Source of the DNA: Bacteroidales bacterium
GTDB taxonomy: Bacteria > Bacteroidota > Bacteroidia > Bacteroidales > UBA1715
Direction of reading: 5' to 3'
NCBI GenBank assembly: GCA_017618935.1
Contig: JAFZTG010000207.1
Location: 1 to 10,636 of the forward strand
DNA: 10,636 nt
The notes beneath the pieces are model-generated. The model made no database searches. It worked only from the letters and a program-made list of their open reading frames with translations, and was not told the DNA's origin. The translations under genes were made by a program, and so were the position numbers. Of the stretch, positions 1 through 7,579 are shown piece by piece (positions within the stretch are counted from its first letter, which is position 1; each line of letters starts with the position of its first letter).

Positions 1-1
1 A

Positions 2-121
2 CGTTTCATTTTGCCACTGCGTCGTATACGGCTCGGCGGCGTTCGTCACTTTCAAGGCGATTTCGCCGTCACTCTCGCCAAAGCATGAAACGTTCGTGAT
101 TGTTTCCTCAACCTGGATGTT
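2..121 (-). other. Start of a SprB-type repeat domain, cut by window edge
   Basis: Forty residues remain, including ITNVSCFGESDGEIALKV followed by PYTTQWQNE. This matches the family pattern V-x-C-x-G-x-x-DG-x-I-x-(L/V)-x-V with a later PY-(T/S)-x-x-W. SprB repeats are known from gliding and surface adhesins exported by the type IX secretion system. The remaining half of the domain and whatever follows lie outside the window. Confidence 0.7.
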
Positions 122-3100
122 ACAAGCCAAGACAACGTTTGCCGTTGCCTTCACGGAGTTCTTCTCGCCGTTCGGCAGGGTGGCTGTAACAGTGATTTCC
201 GCCTCGCCCTCGTATTCATACACTGTAAGGAACAGCTTGCCCTCGCTCACCGTAGCTGCCACCACGTTCGGAGCGGAACTTGTCGCCGAATAGGTTACCT
301 CACCGCCTTCGGTGGTCGTGAACAGGCCTGCAAGGTCGATCGGGGCGGATTCTCTTTCCGTCTTCAGTGTCGGGATTTCAAGAGAACCTGCTATCTGGAC
401 TTTCTCCTTCTCCTTGAAGTTGGCAACTAATGTCGTGTCCTTCGTCACAACGAACTGGACTCTTGCGTCTGTCAGAGTGTTGTCGTTCCAGCCGACGAAC
501 TCGTAACCATCGTTTGGAACCGCTTTGAGGGTTGCTGGTGATTTGTACTCAAAGTATCCATCGCCCGTCACTGTTCCCATAACCATATCGTAGTCAGCGG
601 AAACTTTGTATTCATTGACTATCCATTTTGCGTAGAAAGTCTTGTCACCCGTTTCAGATGGTAAGACTGATGTGACAGAACCACCGATGAATGACGAATT
701 GGTATACCAGCCAGAAAATGTGTAACCTTCTTTGGAAACCTCCGTAGGTAAGGTGATTCCTGTGCCATATTCGTAAGTACCAATGTTTTGTTCTTCGCTG
801 ATTACGCCTTCATTTGTTACGAAAGTAACACCATACGAGTTTTTAGTCCAGTTGGCGTAGAACGTCTTGTCGCCCAAGTCGGTTGAGAGAATTGCAAGAA
901 CTGCTTCGTTAGAGAATGCCTCATCTGTGTACCAGCCGTCGAACGTGTAACCAGTTCTGGTAACGTCACTTGGAAGAACGACTGTAGTTCCATAGATATA
1001 ATTTTTAACATTGCCTGAATTGATTGTTCCTTCGTTAGCATTCAACGTTACTTTATAAGTATTCACGTTCCATTTTGCCCAAAATTCTTTGTCGCCTGTT
1101 TCGGATGGAAGAACTTTTAGAATGGGTGAGCCAAGATAAGATGAGTTACTGAACCAGCCACCAAATGTGTAACCATCGCGAGTCGGCGTAGGCAATACAA
1201 CTGTGTCGCCGCCATACGTATATGTTGCGTCAGGCGTTTCGGCGAATTGTCCTTCGTTGACATTGTACGTGATTGTATAGTCAATGTCAGTCCATTTTGC
1301 CCAAAATTCCTTGTCGCCAATTTCATTCACAGGAATCGACACAACCAACGAGCTGGAGAATTCTTCGTCGGCATACCAACCGCCAAACGTTGCTCCTGTT
1401 TTCACAAAGTTTTTCGCTGTCGGCAGAGTTGCGCCAACGCCATAAATATAGGAATCAATTTCGCCGCTGGTGATTGTTCCGCCGTTAGTATTCAGTGTCA
1501 CTTTATAATCATTGACAGTCCATTTTGCCCAAAATTCCTTGTCGCCATAGTCGGTTGCCGAAATTGCCTGAACCTGCGAACCCAGATATGACGGATTTGC
1601 GAACCAGCCGTTGAATGTGTATCCAACACGGACAATATCGGTTGGAAGTTCCACAGTGGAGCCATATACGTATGAGCCGACATTGTCGGAACGAATCACA
1701 CCTTCGTTTGGATTGAGTGTAATCGCATACGAATTATTTGTCCATTTTGCGTAGAATGTCTTGATTCCCATCTCGCCGAGAGAAATAGCATCAATACGGT
1801 CACTGGTAAGCGCCTCGTCAGAACACCAACCTGCGAACGTGTAACCCGTACAAGTAACGTCGGTAGGAAGATTAACAGGAACGCCATAGGTATATTTGGC
1901 AATATTGCCAGAATTGATTTTTCCCCCATTCGTTACGAAAACCACATCATACGATTCAACGAGCCACTTAGCATAGAATGTCTTGTTGCCAAAATCTCCT
2001 TTTTCAATTTTTGAAATAGGGTCATTGTAGAAGTTAGGATTATCGTACCAACCAAGGAATTCATATCCATCTTTGAAAACCTCGGAAGGCAACGTTACTT
2101 CTTCTTCATACATATATGACGACGGAATAACCTCATCTACAATGTCGCCGCCGTTGTTATTGAAAGCAATCGTGTATGTCTTACGATTCCAATTTGCATA
2201 ATACGTTTTGTTGCCATAGTCAGATGAGCGAATCAACGCCACCGACTGACCTTCAAAGCCCGCGTTGTCGTACCAACCAGCGAATGCGTATCCGTTTCGT
2301 GTTACATTGGCAGGAAGCGATGCACCCACGCTGAACGTATATTTAGTAGGAATAACCTCATCGTTGATAGTCCCCTCGTTTGGTTCGAATGCAATATCGT
2401 AAACTTGCTCGCGCCATTTAGCCCAGTATGTTTTTGCTTCGACAGCATCGTCTGGAATCACAGTAACGGCAGTACCTATGCAGCTTGAGTTCTCGTACCA
2501 ACCCTCAAACGTGTACCCCGTGCGAGTAACATCGGAAGGAAGCAGTTTCTCCGTACCGTGCTTATAACTTACCACATTGCCCGAATTGATGATACCCTCG
2601 TTAGTGTTTAGCACCACAGGATAGGTGTTTTCTTCCCACAATGCATAGAAATCTTTTTCACCAAAATCGGCAACGGTAATTTCGGAAATCGCGTCGCCCT
2701 CAAATTCAGGATTATCATACCAACCGGCAAAGCCCTTACCAGTGAGCGACATAGACGAAGCCGTAGGCAGAATTGCACCAACCCCATATATGTAACTAGC
2801 CACCTCACCGCTTGGTATACGACCTTCTCCAGGGTGAAGTCGAACATCATAGGTGTTAGGCGTCCATTTTGCATAGAACGTCTTGTTACCAACTTCATCC
2901 GAAGCAATTGTATATATTTGATCCCCCTCGCAGTTAGCGTTGGCGAACCAGCCGCCGAACGAGCAACCGTCGCGAGTTACATCAGTAGGTAATGTTACCG
3001 TATTTCCAAATTGGTATGAAGTGGTTGCCGTACCGTTGATTGTTCCGTTATTGTTAACATAGGTGATTGTGTACGTGTCTTTTGTCCATTTTGCATACAG

Positions 3101-5380
3101 CGTTGTATTTGAGGTAAGCAAGTAACTTCTTGCACTCGCACCATTAGCAGTATAGTATTGCGTGCCGCTGCCGCCAGAGTTTGTGTAGAAGCCGCCGAAG
3201 GTATAACCCGTGCGTTTAGGCAGGGTGATTGACGGCATAGCAGAGCCGTAGTTTACATTCACGCTTTTAGTTCCATCGGTTGTAGCAGATTGTTGATTGA
3301 GCGTTACGGTGTAAGTGTTCACCGTCCATTTTGCATAGAGCGTCGTTGCCACCTCAAAATCGCTCCTCATTACGCCAGTTCCGTCGGCAAAATAATACTG
3401 CGTACCTGAACCGTTTGTACCAGTGTAATATCCTCCGAACGTATAACCCGTTTTTGTAGGAACTGTAATTGTTTGAAGGTCTGCGCCATACGTTGCTTCC
3501 ACAGTTTCTGTTCCAGCCGTAGTTGCTCCTTGGTTGTCAAGCGTAATTGTAGGCTTTTTCACCGTCCATTTTGCATAAAGCGTAATTGGTGATGTAAGAT
3601 AACACGTTCTATATCCACTTCCCGAAGCATAATAATATTGCGTGCCGTTACCGTTGGTGCTGGAGAAATATCCGCCAAACGTGTAACCTTTCCGTGTTGG
3701 TGCCACAATGGTAGGCATTGTGCTACCATAAGTAGCATAAATAGATGCCGTACCTGGCGAAGTTGCCGACTGGTTGTCGAAAGTCACAAGATATTTGTTT
3801 GCCGTCCATTTTGCATAGTAGGTTTTGTTGCCTGTGGCAGTAGTGGAAATAGTTGTTACTTTTGAACCTGTAAATGACGAATTATCATACCAACCATCAA
3901 ACGTGTAGCCCGTGCGTGTTACGTTTGTTGGCAGAGTGGCTCCCACGCCGTAGGTGTAACTATTAATTTCGTTGCAGTTGATGGTTCCGTTGTTTGCGTT
4001 AAGCGTAACCGTGTATTTCTGTCCTATTTTTAATGTAAATTCTGTACCCCAATAGTAACATCCATTCTTGAACCAATCGCCAAACAATTGAGCCGTATTA
4101 TTTGCAACCCATGAAGGCGTTGCCGTTGTTACTGATGTTGACGTAATAGTTGGATTACCATAAAAATACAATGTGTTTGTTCCCGAACCGCCTCCGTATG
4201 TAAAATCTTGATCAACACCGTCAATATTTATAGGAATGGTGAATGACGATTTATTTACCTTTACAATTCTATCGAACGTGAGGGCAATCCATACTCTATC
4301 ACCCGAAGCATAAATTTTATTATTATTGACTTTGGTCTCTAATAGAGCGGCACCTTTATTATCCTTTAAACACAGATATAGTCTGGCATCAAAACTATAC
4401 TTTGAATTAGCGTTTATGTCGTCTGATGCTTGTATCTGCACTGACACGTTTTGTGGGTTATATAACTCTATATATTGCGTGCTATTAACATTGTACGCAT
4501 TAGGTTCATAGCCATAATGATGAAAAGTCAGTATATCGTTCACACTATGATTCCAATACGATGGATTAGTTATTGGCATTGTAGTGTTGTTATTCACATT
4601 GGCGACCGGAAACTTATATTTGCCTCTACCATTTGTGACTTTCGGATTCACATGCGTAAATTCGGCAGCAAGACGACCATCGCCTGATGTACTATACGTA
4701 ATATAATTTGACTGATTATGTATCATCATCCGAAAAGCACAAGACGATGAAGTTGCACTCATATAATCCCAAAGATCAAATTCTGCTCGTGCCATATATT
4801 TATACTCCGTCCATGAAGCCACTGTTTTAACAGCGGAAAGATATGCCTTTCTCGTTTCTGAAAATTGGTCTGTTAAACTTGATAAGGTGACAGAAACCAC
4901 AGCAGTTCGCGAAGAACTCGTTATGGTTTTACGATATTCGTCCGTACAAACCTCCGCATCATATATAGTTGCTTTGCTTACAATAGTATTGCCATCCAAC
5001 GTACAAGTACAAAACTTGGAAGGCGTACAATCGTTCCACACCTCCAAGCGGAAATATCTGTAGGCAGATTCGCCATAGGCATAAACTGAAGTTGTTGCGA
5101 CGTTATACTTTGTAATAGTAATTGTTTTTGAGGCTTCTCCAGTAGCAAAATCAATATAGCCGGCTTCCTCCGCATAATGTACATCACCAACCGCAGAACC
5201 ATCACACGTGCGGTAATACACCCTTGTAGGATACGTGGTTGTACTACGCGTAATGGTAAACGTAGTAGTTCCTGAAGCACAAGTTACCGAAGAAATAACA
5301 TCGGAAGGGGCACCAAACACTGCCGAAGTTGCCAAAAGTGCGAATGCGCACAAAAGGATTTTTGTAAATGTATTTTTCAT
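2..5380 (-). CDS. Giant secreted InlB-repeat surface protein, C-terminus beyond window
   Basis: Reading the minus strand from the ATG at 5378-5380 gives 1793 codons with no stop to the window edge, so the gene is partial at its 3' end. Residues 1-24 are a signal peptide (Lys2 and Lys7, then a hydrophobic core ending near VFGA). Residues about 27-118 resemble a Calx-beta domain (GSAVGDVHY, then a GYIDFATGE strand). Residues 120-455 are Ser/Thr/Asn/Tyr-rich and I recognise no domain, though VWIALTFDRIV at 363-373 resembles Ig-like surface modules. Residues 456-1586 hold 15 tandem InlB/Listeria-Bacteroides repeats ending in (F/Y)(Y/W)AKW. Then come a divergent InlB repeat (1587-1655, GYEFVGW and LVANF), an Ig-like stretch (1656-1753) and the start of a SprB-type repeat (SCFGESDGEI). 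Such architectures belong to exported adhesin-like proteins of Bacteroidota, so a surface role is inferred. A T9SS tail domain is expected downstream but unseen. The leader before the ATG is AT-rich with no Shine-Dalgarno, as usual in this phylum. The gene lies 226 bp after the EEP gene and is probably transcribed separately. Confidence 0.93.
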   Translation of the reverse strand, partial: MKNTFTKILLCAFALLATSAVFGAPSDVISSVTCASGTTTFTITRSTTTYPTRVYYRTCDGSAVGDVHYAEEAGYIDFATGEASKTITITKYNVATTSVYAYGESAYRYFRLEVWNDCTPSKFCTCTLDGNTIVSKATIYDAEVCTDEYRKTITSSSRTAVVSVTLSSLTDQFSETRKAYLSAVKTVASWTEYKYMARAEFDLWDYMSATSSSCAFRMMIHNQSNYITYSTSGDGRLAAEFTHVNPKVTNGRGKYKFPVANVNNNTTMPITNPSYWNHSVNDILTFHHYGYEPNAYNVNSTQYIELYNPQNVSVQIQASDDINANSKYSFDARLYLCLKDNKGAALLETKVNNNKIYASGDRVWIALTFDRIVKVNKSSFTIPINIDGVDQDFTYGGGSGTNTLYFYGNPTITSTSVTTATPSWVANNTAQLFGDWFKNGCYYWGTEFTLKIGQKYTVTLNANNGTINCNEINSYTYGVGATLPTNVTRTGYTFDGWYDNSSFTGSKVTTISTTATGNKTYYAKWTANKYLVTFDNQSATSPGTASIYATYGSTMPTIVAPTRKGYTFGGYFSSTNGNGTQYYYASGSGYRTCYLTSPITLYAKWTVKKPTITLDNQGATTAGTETVEATYGADLQTITVPTKTGYTFGGYYTGTNGSGTQYYFADGTGVMRSDFEVATTLYAKWTVNTYTVTLNQQSATTDGTKSVNVNYGSAMPSITLPKRTGYTFGGFYTNSGGSGTQYYTANGASARSYLLTSNTTLYAKWTKDTYTITYVNNNGTINGTATTSYQFGNTVTLPTDVTRDGCSFGGWFANANCEGDQIYTIASDEVGNKTFYAKWTPNTYDVRLHPGEGRIPSGEVASYIYGVGAILPTASSMSLTGKGFAGWYDNPEFEGDAISEITVADFGEKDFYALWEENTYPVVLNTNEGIINSGNVVSYKHGTEKLLPSDVTRTGYTFEGWYENSSCIGTAVTVIPDDAVEAKTYWAKWREQVYDIAFEPNEGTINDEVIPTKYTFSVGASLPANVTRNGYAFAGWYDNAGFEGQSVALIRSSDYGNKTYYANWNRKTYTIAFNNNGGDIVDEVIPSSYMYEEEVTLPSEVFKDGYEFLGWYDNPNFYNDPISKIEKGDFGNKTFYAKWLVESYDVVFVTNGGKINSGNIAKYTYGVPVNLPTDVTCTGYTFAGWCSDEALTSDRIDAISLGEMGIKTFYAKWTNNSYAITLNPNEGVIRSDNVGSYVYGSTVELPTDIVRVGYTFNGWFANPSYLGSQVQAISATDYGDKEFWAKWTVNDYKVTLNTNGGTITSGEIDSYIYGVGATLPTAKNFVKTGATFGGWYADEEFSSSLVVSIPVNEIGDKEFWAKWTDIDYTITYNVNEGQFAETPDATYTYGGDTVVLPTPTRDGYTFGGWFSNSSYLGSPILKVLPSETGDKEFWAKWNVNTYKVTLNANEGTINSGNVKNYIYGTTVVLPSDVTRTGYTFDGWYTDEAFSNEAVLAILSTDLGDKTFYANWTKNSYGVTFVTNEGVISEEQNIGTYEYGTGITLPTEVSKEGYTFSGWYTNSSFIGGSVTSVLPSETGDKTFYAKWIVNEYKVSADYDMVMGTVTGDGYFEYKSPATLKAVPNDGYEFVGWNDNTLTDARVQFVVTKDTTLVANFKEKEKVQIAGSLEIPTLKTERESAPIDLAGLFTTTEGGEVTYSATSSAPNVVAATVSEGKLFLTVYEYEGEAEITVTATLPNGEKNSVKATANVVLACNIQVEETITNVSCFGESDGEIALKVTNAAEPYTTQWQNET
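416..622 (-). repeat. Divergent InlB-type repeat after the main array
   Basis: This 69-residue unit has the layout of the divergent InlB B-repeat family. GTVTGDGYFEYKSPATLKA is followed by VPNDGYEFVGWND and a terminal TLVANF in place of FYAKW. Such units commonly cap InlB repeat arrays in Bacteroidota surface proteins. Downstream, residues 1656-1753 of the same protein (122-415) look like an Ig-like module, with strands such as VTYSATSSAP and EITVTATLPNG. That last assignment rests on sequence texture only. Confidence 0.72.
1288..1319 (-). repeat. 32-bp exact direct repeat, copy A
   Basis: Bases 1288-1319 are identical to 1516-1547, exactly 228 bp (one repeat unit) apart. They encode the GDKEFWAKWT junction at the ends of units 11 and 12. 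The end of unit 13 (around 1067-1094) carries a near copy. Such nucleotide identity, against more diverged neighbours, points to recent duplication or gene conversion inside the array. Confidence 0.85.
1516..1547 (-). repeat. 32-bp exact direct repeat, copy B
   Basis: Partner of 1288-1319, and identical over all 32 bases. The first flanking base differs on both sides, so the exact match stops there. It lies at the unit 11/unit 12 junction of the InlB-type array. Confidence 0.85.
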
Positions 5381-5415
5381 AAATATTTAATTTTCAATAT
5401 GTTATCATTTGTTTC

Positions 5416-5443
5416 GTAGGGACGCGGCACACCACGTCCGTAC
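5416..5443. repeat. Imperfect palindrome upstream of the surface protein gene
   Basis: GTAGGGACG (5416-5424) pairs with CGTCCGTAC (5435-5443) with one mismatch. GG at 5426-5427 pairs with CC at 5432-5433 around a CACA loop. There is no T-run on either strand, so it does not look like an intrinsic terminator. It resembles the short GC-rich interspersed palindromes found between genes in many Bacteroidota. It lies 35 bp upstream of the ATG, so on the minus strand it would fall in the leader or promoter. Confidence 0.6.
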
Positions 5444-5525
5444 ATGAAAAATTTTGGTGCAAGGTAAAATTTTTTGTGGAAAAACGGATGTGAAAGACGA
5501 GGTTTTTAGTCACTGTGCAAAGTGT

Positions 5526-5533
5526 CAAAAATA
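5526..5533 (-). promoter_or_regulatory. Candidate -7 box for the giant surface protein gene
   Basis: The minus strand reads TATTTTTG here, an exact fit to the Bacteroidota -7 consensus TAnnTTTG. It sits inside a small inverted repeat (AGTGT at 5521-5525, ACACT at 5533-5537). No good TTTG -33 box is seen 19-21 nt upstream, and the implied leader would be about 140 nt. The call is tentative. Confidence 0.3.
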
Positions 5534-5563
5534 CACTATTGGTGGGCATCGTGAAGCATTGAG

Positions 5564-5600
5564 GTCATCTCTCACTACGCTTCGCTTCGTTCGAGATGAC
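5564..5600. repeat. Hairpin element just downstream of the EEP gene
   Basis: GTCATCTC (5564-5571) and GAGATGAC (5593-5600) form a perfect 8-bp inverted repeat around a 21-nt loop containing CGCTTCGCTTCG. It starts 6 nt after the EEP stop codon. No U-tract follows on the minus strand, so it is not a textbook terminator, though it could protect the 3' end of the operon mRNA. The sequence style is that of dispersed intergenic repeats rather than of a unique site. Confidence 0.6.
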
Positions 5601-5606
5601 GTGGGA

Positions 5607-6701
5607 TTATTTTATTTCAACAACGCAGGAAATTGGAAAGTGGTCGGAAACTTTCAAGCCGGTGCGCTCAAAGTTGTAGCACTTAAATTCCGGGCTGACC
5701 AAGATGTAATCCAAGCGTAACTGCGGCCACCAATTGAACGTTGCACCAATGCCCTTGCCGGCAGCAAGAAACGCATCTTCCATGTCTCTTGACGATTTAA
5801 TGGCCTGATAGGTGTAGGAACAGGCAGGAGAATTGAAATCGCCACATGAAATGATTGGATACGGACATTCTTTCAATGAATAAATGAGTTCATCGGTCTG
5901 AACACCTCGTTTGGTAATTGCTTTTGAGAGTTTTGTAACGACATTTTCCACGTTTTTAATCTCCACGTTTTGCACTTTTCCTAAGTCGTTGATAGTCTGT
6001 TTGTTCTCATGCGACAACCGATACGATTCCAAGTGACTGTTGTAAATCCGAATGGTATCGCCATCTTTCACAATATCGGCCCAAATGGTGGAATTTCCCG
6101 TTTTCTGATAATCCATTTTCCCCGAATTGACAATGGGATAGCGACTGCAAATAAGATTTCCTTGAAAATAATGGTCGCCTATGGTGAAAGTTTTGTTATA
6201 GTTTACATACGAGAGATTCATCTGCTGCTTGATGCTGTCAAGCACTATGAATTTCTCGTTTCTGTCGTTGTGATATTCTTGCAGACAAATAACATCGGGA
6301 TTTTCCTTGAGGATATACAGAAAAATCTGTTGCTTTATCTCATTGTTCTTCTCCCATCCCAAATAATTGAATGCCATAATGTTATACGACATTATCTTGA
6401 TGCTGTTCTTTTTCTCCTGTGGCGTTTCATCGTTTCCGAACGCAACATAGTGTAACTGCGTGGGAATGCTGAGCACCAACGAAATGAACGAGATGAGAAA
6501 ATACCGTTTGTGGTCTTTGGCAACTATCCAACAAACAGATGCTATTATATTGATAATCACTATGATGGGGAAACCCAACGCCAACAGTTCGCAATAGGGA
6601 AACGAACTCGGGTTTATGTATTGGGCGAGAATACAACAAAGCAATGCAAGTGAAATCAGTGCATTCAAGACGAATAACAGTATTCTTACGATAAGTCTCA
6701 T
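5607..6701 (-). CDS. Membrane-anchored endonuclease/exonuclease/phosphatase family protein
   Basis: This is a 364-residue protein whose first 85 residues hold three hydrophobic segments (about 5-28, 38-60, 67-82). A C-terminal EEP (DNase I-like) domain of about 100-364 follows. The catalytic set looks complete: Asn107 in MSYNI, Glu142 in CLQEY, His223 in NSHLES, Asp288 and Asn290 in GDFNS, Asp331 in LDYILVS, and Asp353-His354 in VSDHFP. EEP enzymes are metal-dependent phosphodiesterases acting on nucleic acids, phosphoinositides or sphingolipids, and the substrate here cannot be read from sequence. The orientation of the catalytic domain is not established; three spans starting with a positive N-terminus would place it outside the cytoplasm, which argues against a DNA-repair role. 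Its ATG overlaps the stop of the preceding rhomboid-like gene as ATGA, so the two are translationally coupled. It is the last gene of the operon. Confidence 0.9.
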   Translation of the reverse strand: MRLIVRILLFVLNALISLALLCCILAQYINPSSFPYCELLALGFPIIVIINIIASVCWIVAKDHKRYFLISFISLVLSIPTQLHYVAFGNDETPQEKKNSIKIMSYNIMAFNYLGWEKNNEIKQQIFLYILKENPDVICLQEYHNDRNEKFIVLDSIKQQMNLSYVNYNKTFTIGDHYFQGNLICSRYPIVNSGKMDYQKTGNSTIWADIVKDGDTIRIYNSHLESYRLSHENKQTINDLGKVQNVEIKNVENVVTKLSKAITKRGVQTDELIYSLKECPYPIISCGDFNSPACSYTYQAIKSSRDMEDAFLAAGKGIGATFNWWPQLRLDYILVSPEFKCYNFERTGLKVSDHFPISCVVEIK

Positions 6702-7579
6702 TTGTTGTTTTGTTTGAATAACGTTTCTTTTTCCTCTTTTGTTAAGCTATTATATCCAGATTCTGCTATTTTCTTCAGTATTCTATCAATATCTTCTTGG
6801 TTTGTTTTTGTTACCTCTTCATACGACACATATTCTTCGTCTCTTTTATTGTTTCTTGTATATGTGAATGTATTTTTAGTTTTATTCCTATTTGTTAATT
6901 GCGTCAGGAATGTTTCAAACCAATGTGCAATGTCAGTTCCTTTTTTGTAGCATAGTGCCCAACAAACGCCAAAGGCGACGCCGCCAAGTTTGCAGAGCGA
7001 TAGTGCAAGGAGTTGGGGCGATGATTGTGAAGCAAGGTGTATCATTGGCAGCAATTCTATTGCAACGATTATGATTGCAAGTATCTTGAGCGAAACTTCG
7101 CCGAAAAGAAGCAAAAATACTCTATAATTTGGCGCATACGTGGCTGTTGCCGTTATGACAGCCAATATCGAGGCTATTGGCGAAAGCAAGAAACCGTTGG
7201 CCGACGAACCGACGAGAATAGGCAGTACAACTCCTGAAAAACCTCCAAGAACGTAGATTGCCGTCAGTTTTCGCTCGTTGGTTATATCAACCAAGATTCT
7301 GCCAAACCAAAACAAGAGTAACATATTGCACATCAAGTTGATGAACGATGTGTCGAAAAACATATACGTTATGATTGTCCATGGTTTTTTGAGCAAGGCC
7401 ATCACTGCTGTCGGAGCCGCTATATTGTGCAAGGTGAAACTGTAAATCCCCGTAGATGAGATACTTGCGATGATTTCAATTATCCAAAGTAACAGAAATG
7501 CCGCACCATTGATGAGCAGAAGTTTGGTGAGCGAATCTCCAGACTTAAATTCTCGTAGTATGTCGTTTTGTATGTTCAT
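6698..7579 (-). CDS. Rhomboid-family membrane protein lacking catalytic residues
   Basis: The 293-residue protein has about six hydrophobic segments between residues 18 and 210, then a hydrophilic tail. It parallels the neighbouring active rhomboid. YMFFDTSFINLMCNM (72-86) corresponds to the neighbour's YMFMHANFEHIFFNM, and KLGGVAFG (197-204) to HLGGMIFG. Two key positions are changed. Aligned from the shared PN dipeptide, the GxSG serine position falls on Ile135 within LLSPIASIL, and the catalytic His is Lys197. The oxyanion-region His is Asn81, though Asn85 is kept. It is therefore probably a pseudoprotease that binds or regulates membrane clients. The tail residues 250-290 (DRILKKIAESGYNSLTKEEK) resemble the small C-terminal domain (DUF6576-like) that I recall on Bacteroidota rhomboids. 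The ATG overlaps the upstream stop as TAATG. Confidence 0.86.
   Translation of the reverse strand: MNIQNDILREFKSGDSLTKLLLINGAAFLLLWIIEIIASISSTGIYSFTLHNIAAPTAVMALLKKPWTIITYMFFDTSFINLMCNMLLLFWFGRILVDITNERKLTAIYVLGGFSGVVLPILVGSSANGFLLSPIASILAVITATATYAPNYRVFLLLFGEVSLKILAIIIVAIELLPMIHLASQSSPQLLALSLCKLGGVAFGVCWALCYKKGTDIAHWFETFLTQLTNRNKTKNTFTYTRNNKRDEEYVSYEEVTKTNQEDIDRILKKIAESGYNSLTKEEKETLFKQNNK

Larger units (their letters stand above)
623..4015 (-). repeat. Array of 15 tandem InlB-type protein repeats
   Basis: Cutting after each terminal KW (or LW/NW) gives units, in protein order, at 3806-4015, 3566-3805, 3326-3565, 3086-3325, 2864-3085, 2636-2863, 2414-2635, 2189-2413, 1964-2188, 1742-1963, 1520-1741, 1292-1519, 1070-1291, 848-1069 and 623-847. 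Unit 1 has 70 residues, units 2-4 have 80 and units 5-15 have 74-76. The core pattern is Y-x-V/I-x-L/F-N-x-N-E/G-G-x-I, then Y-x-Y-G, LP-x-x-V-x-R-x-GY-x-F-x-GWY, and G-(D/N)-K-x-F-(Y/W)-AKW. Units 2-4 form a subclass with a GTQYY insert and GYTFGG(Y/F)(Y/F). Every unit is a whole number of codons, so copy-number change would keep the frame. Confidence 0.93.

Noticed and set aside
1247..1591. Plus-strand open frame of 114 codons within the repeat region
   Set aside because: It lies antisense to the repeat array, and its Cys/Arg-rich composition and internal repetition mirror the units on the other strand. It has no start context or recognisable domain.
623..4015. Regularly spaced repeats that could suggest a CRISPR array or satellite DNA
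   Set aside because: The period is 210-240 bp, the units are diverged at DNA level, and they translate in one frame into a known protein repeat type. There are no short identical repeats with unique spacers.
4978..5280. Alternative minus-strand frame of 100 codons at the start of the surface protein gene
   Set aside because: It overlaps the Calx-beta-like region in another frame, is leucine- and arginine-rich without a plausible domain, and lacks the signal peptide and repeat continuity of the main frame.
5564..5600. Intrinsic terminator after the EEP gene
   Set aside because: The inverted repeat is clear, but the loop is 21 nt and no U-tract follows on the minus strand, so it is listed as a palindromic element instead.
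5454..5720. Plus-strand open frame of 88 codons in the spacer
   Set aside because: It runs through the hairpin element at 5564-5600 and into the 3' end of the EEP gene. It has low-complexity, unconvincing protein content and looks like chance.
6009..6455. Plus-strand open frame of 148 codons
   Set aside because: It is entirely antisense to the EEP coding sequence, whose catalytic motifs are intact. No promoter or homology is apparent.
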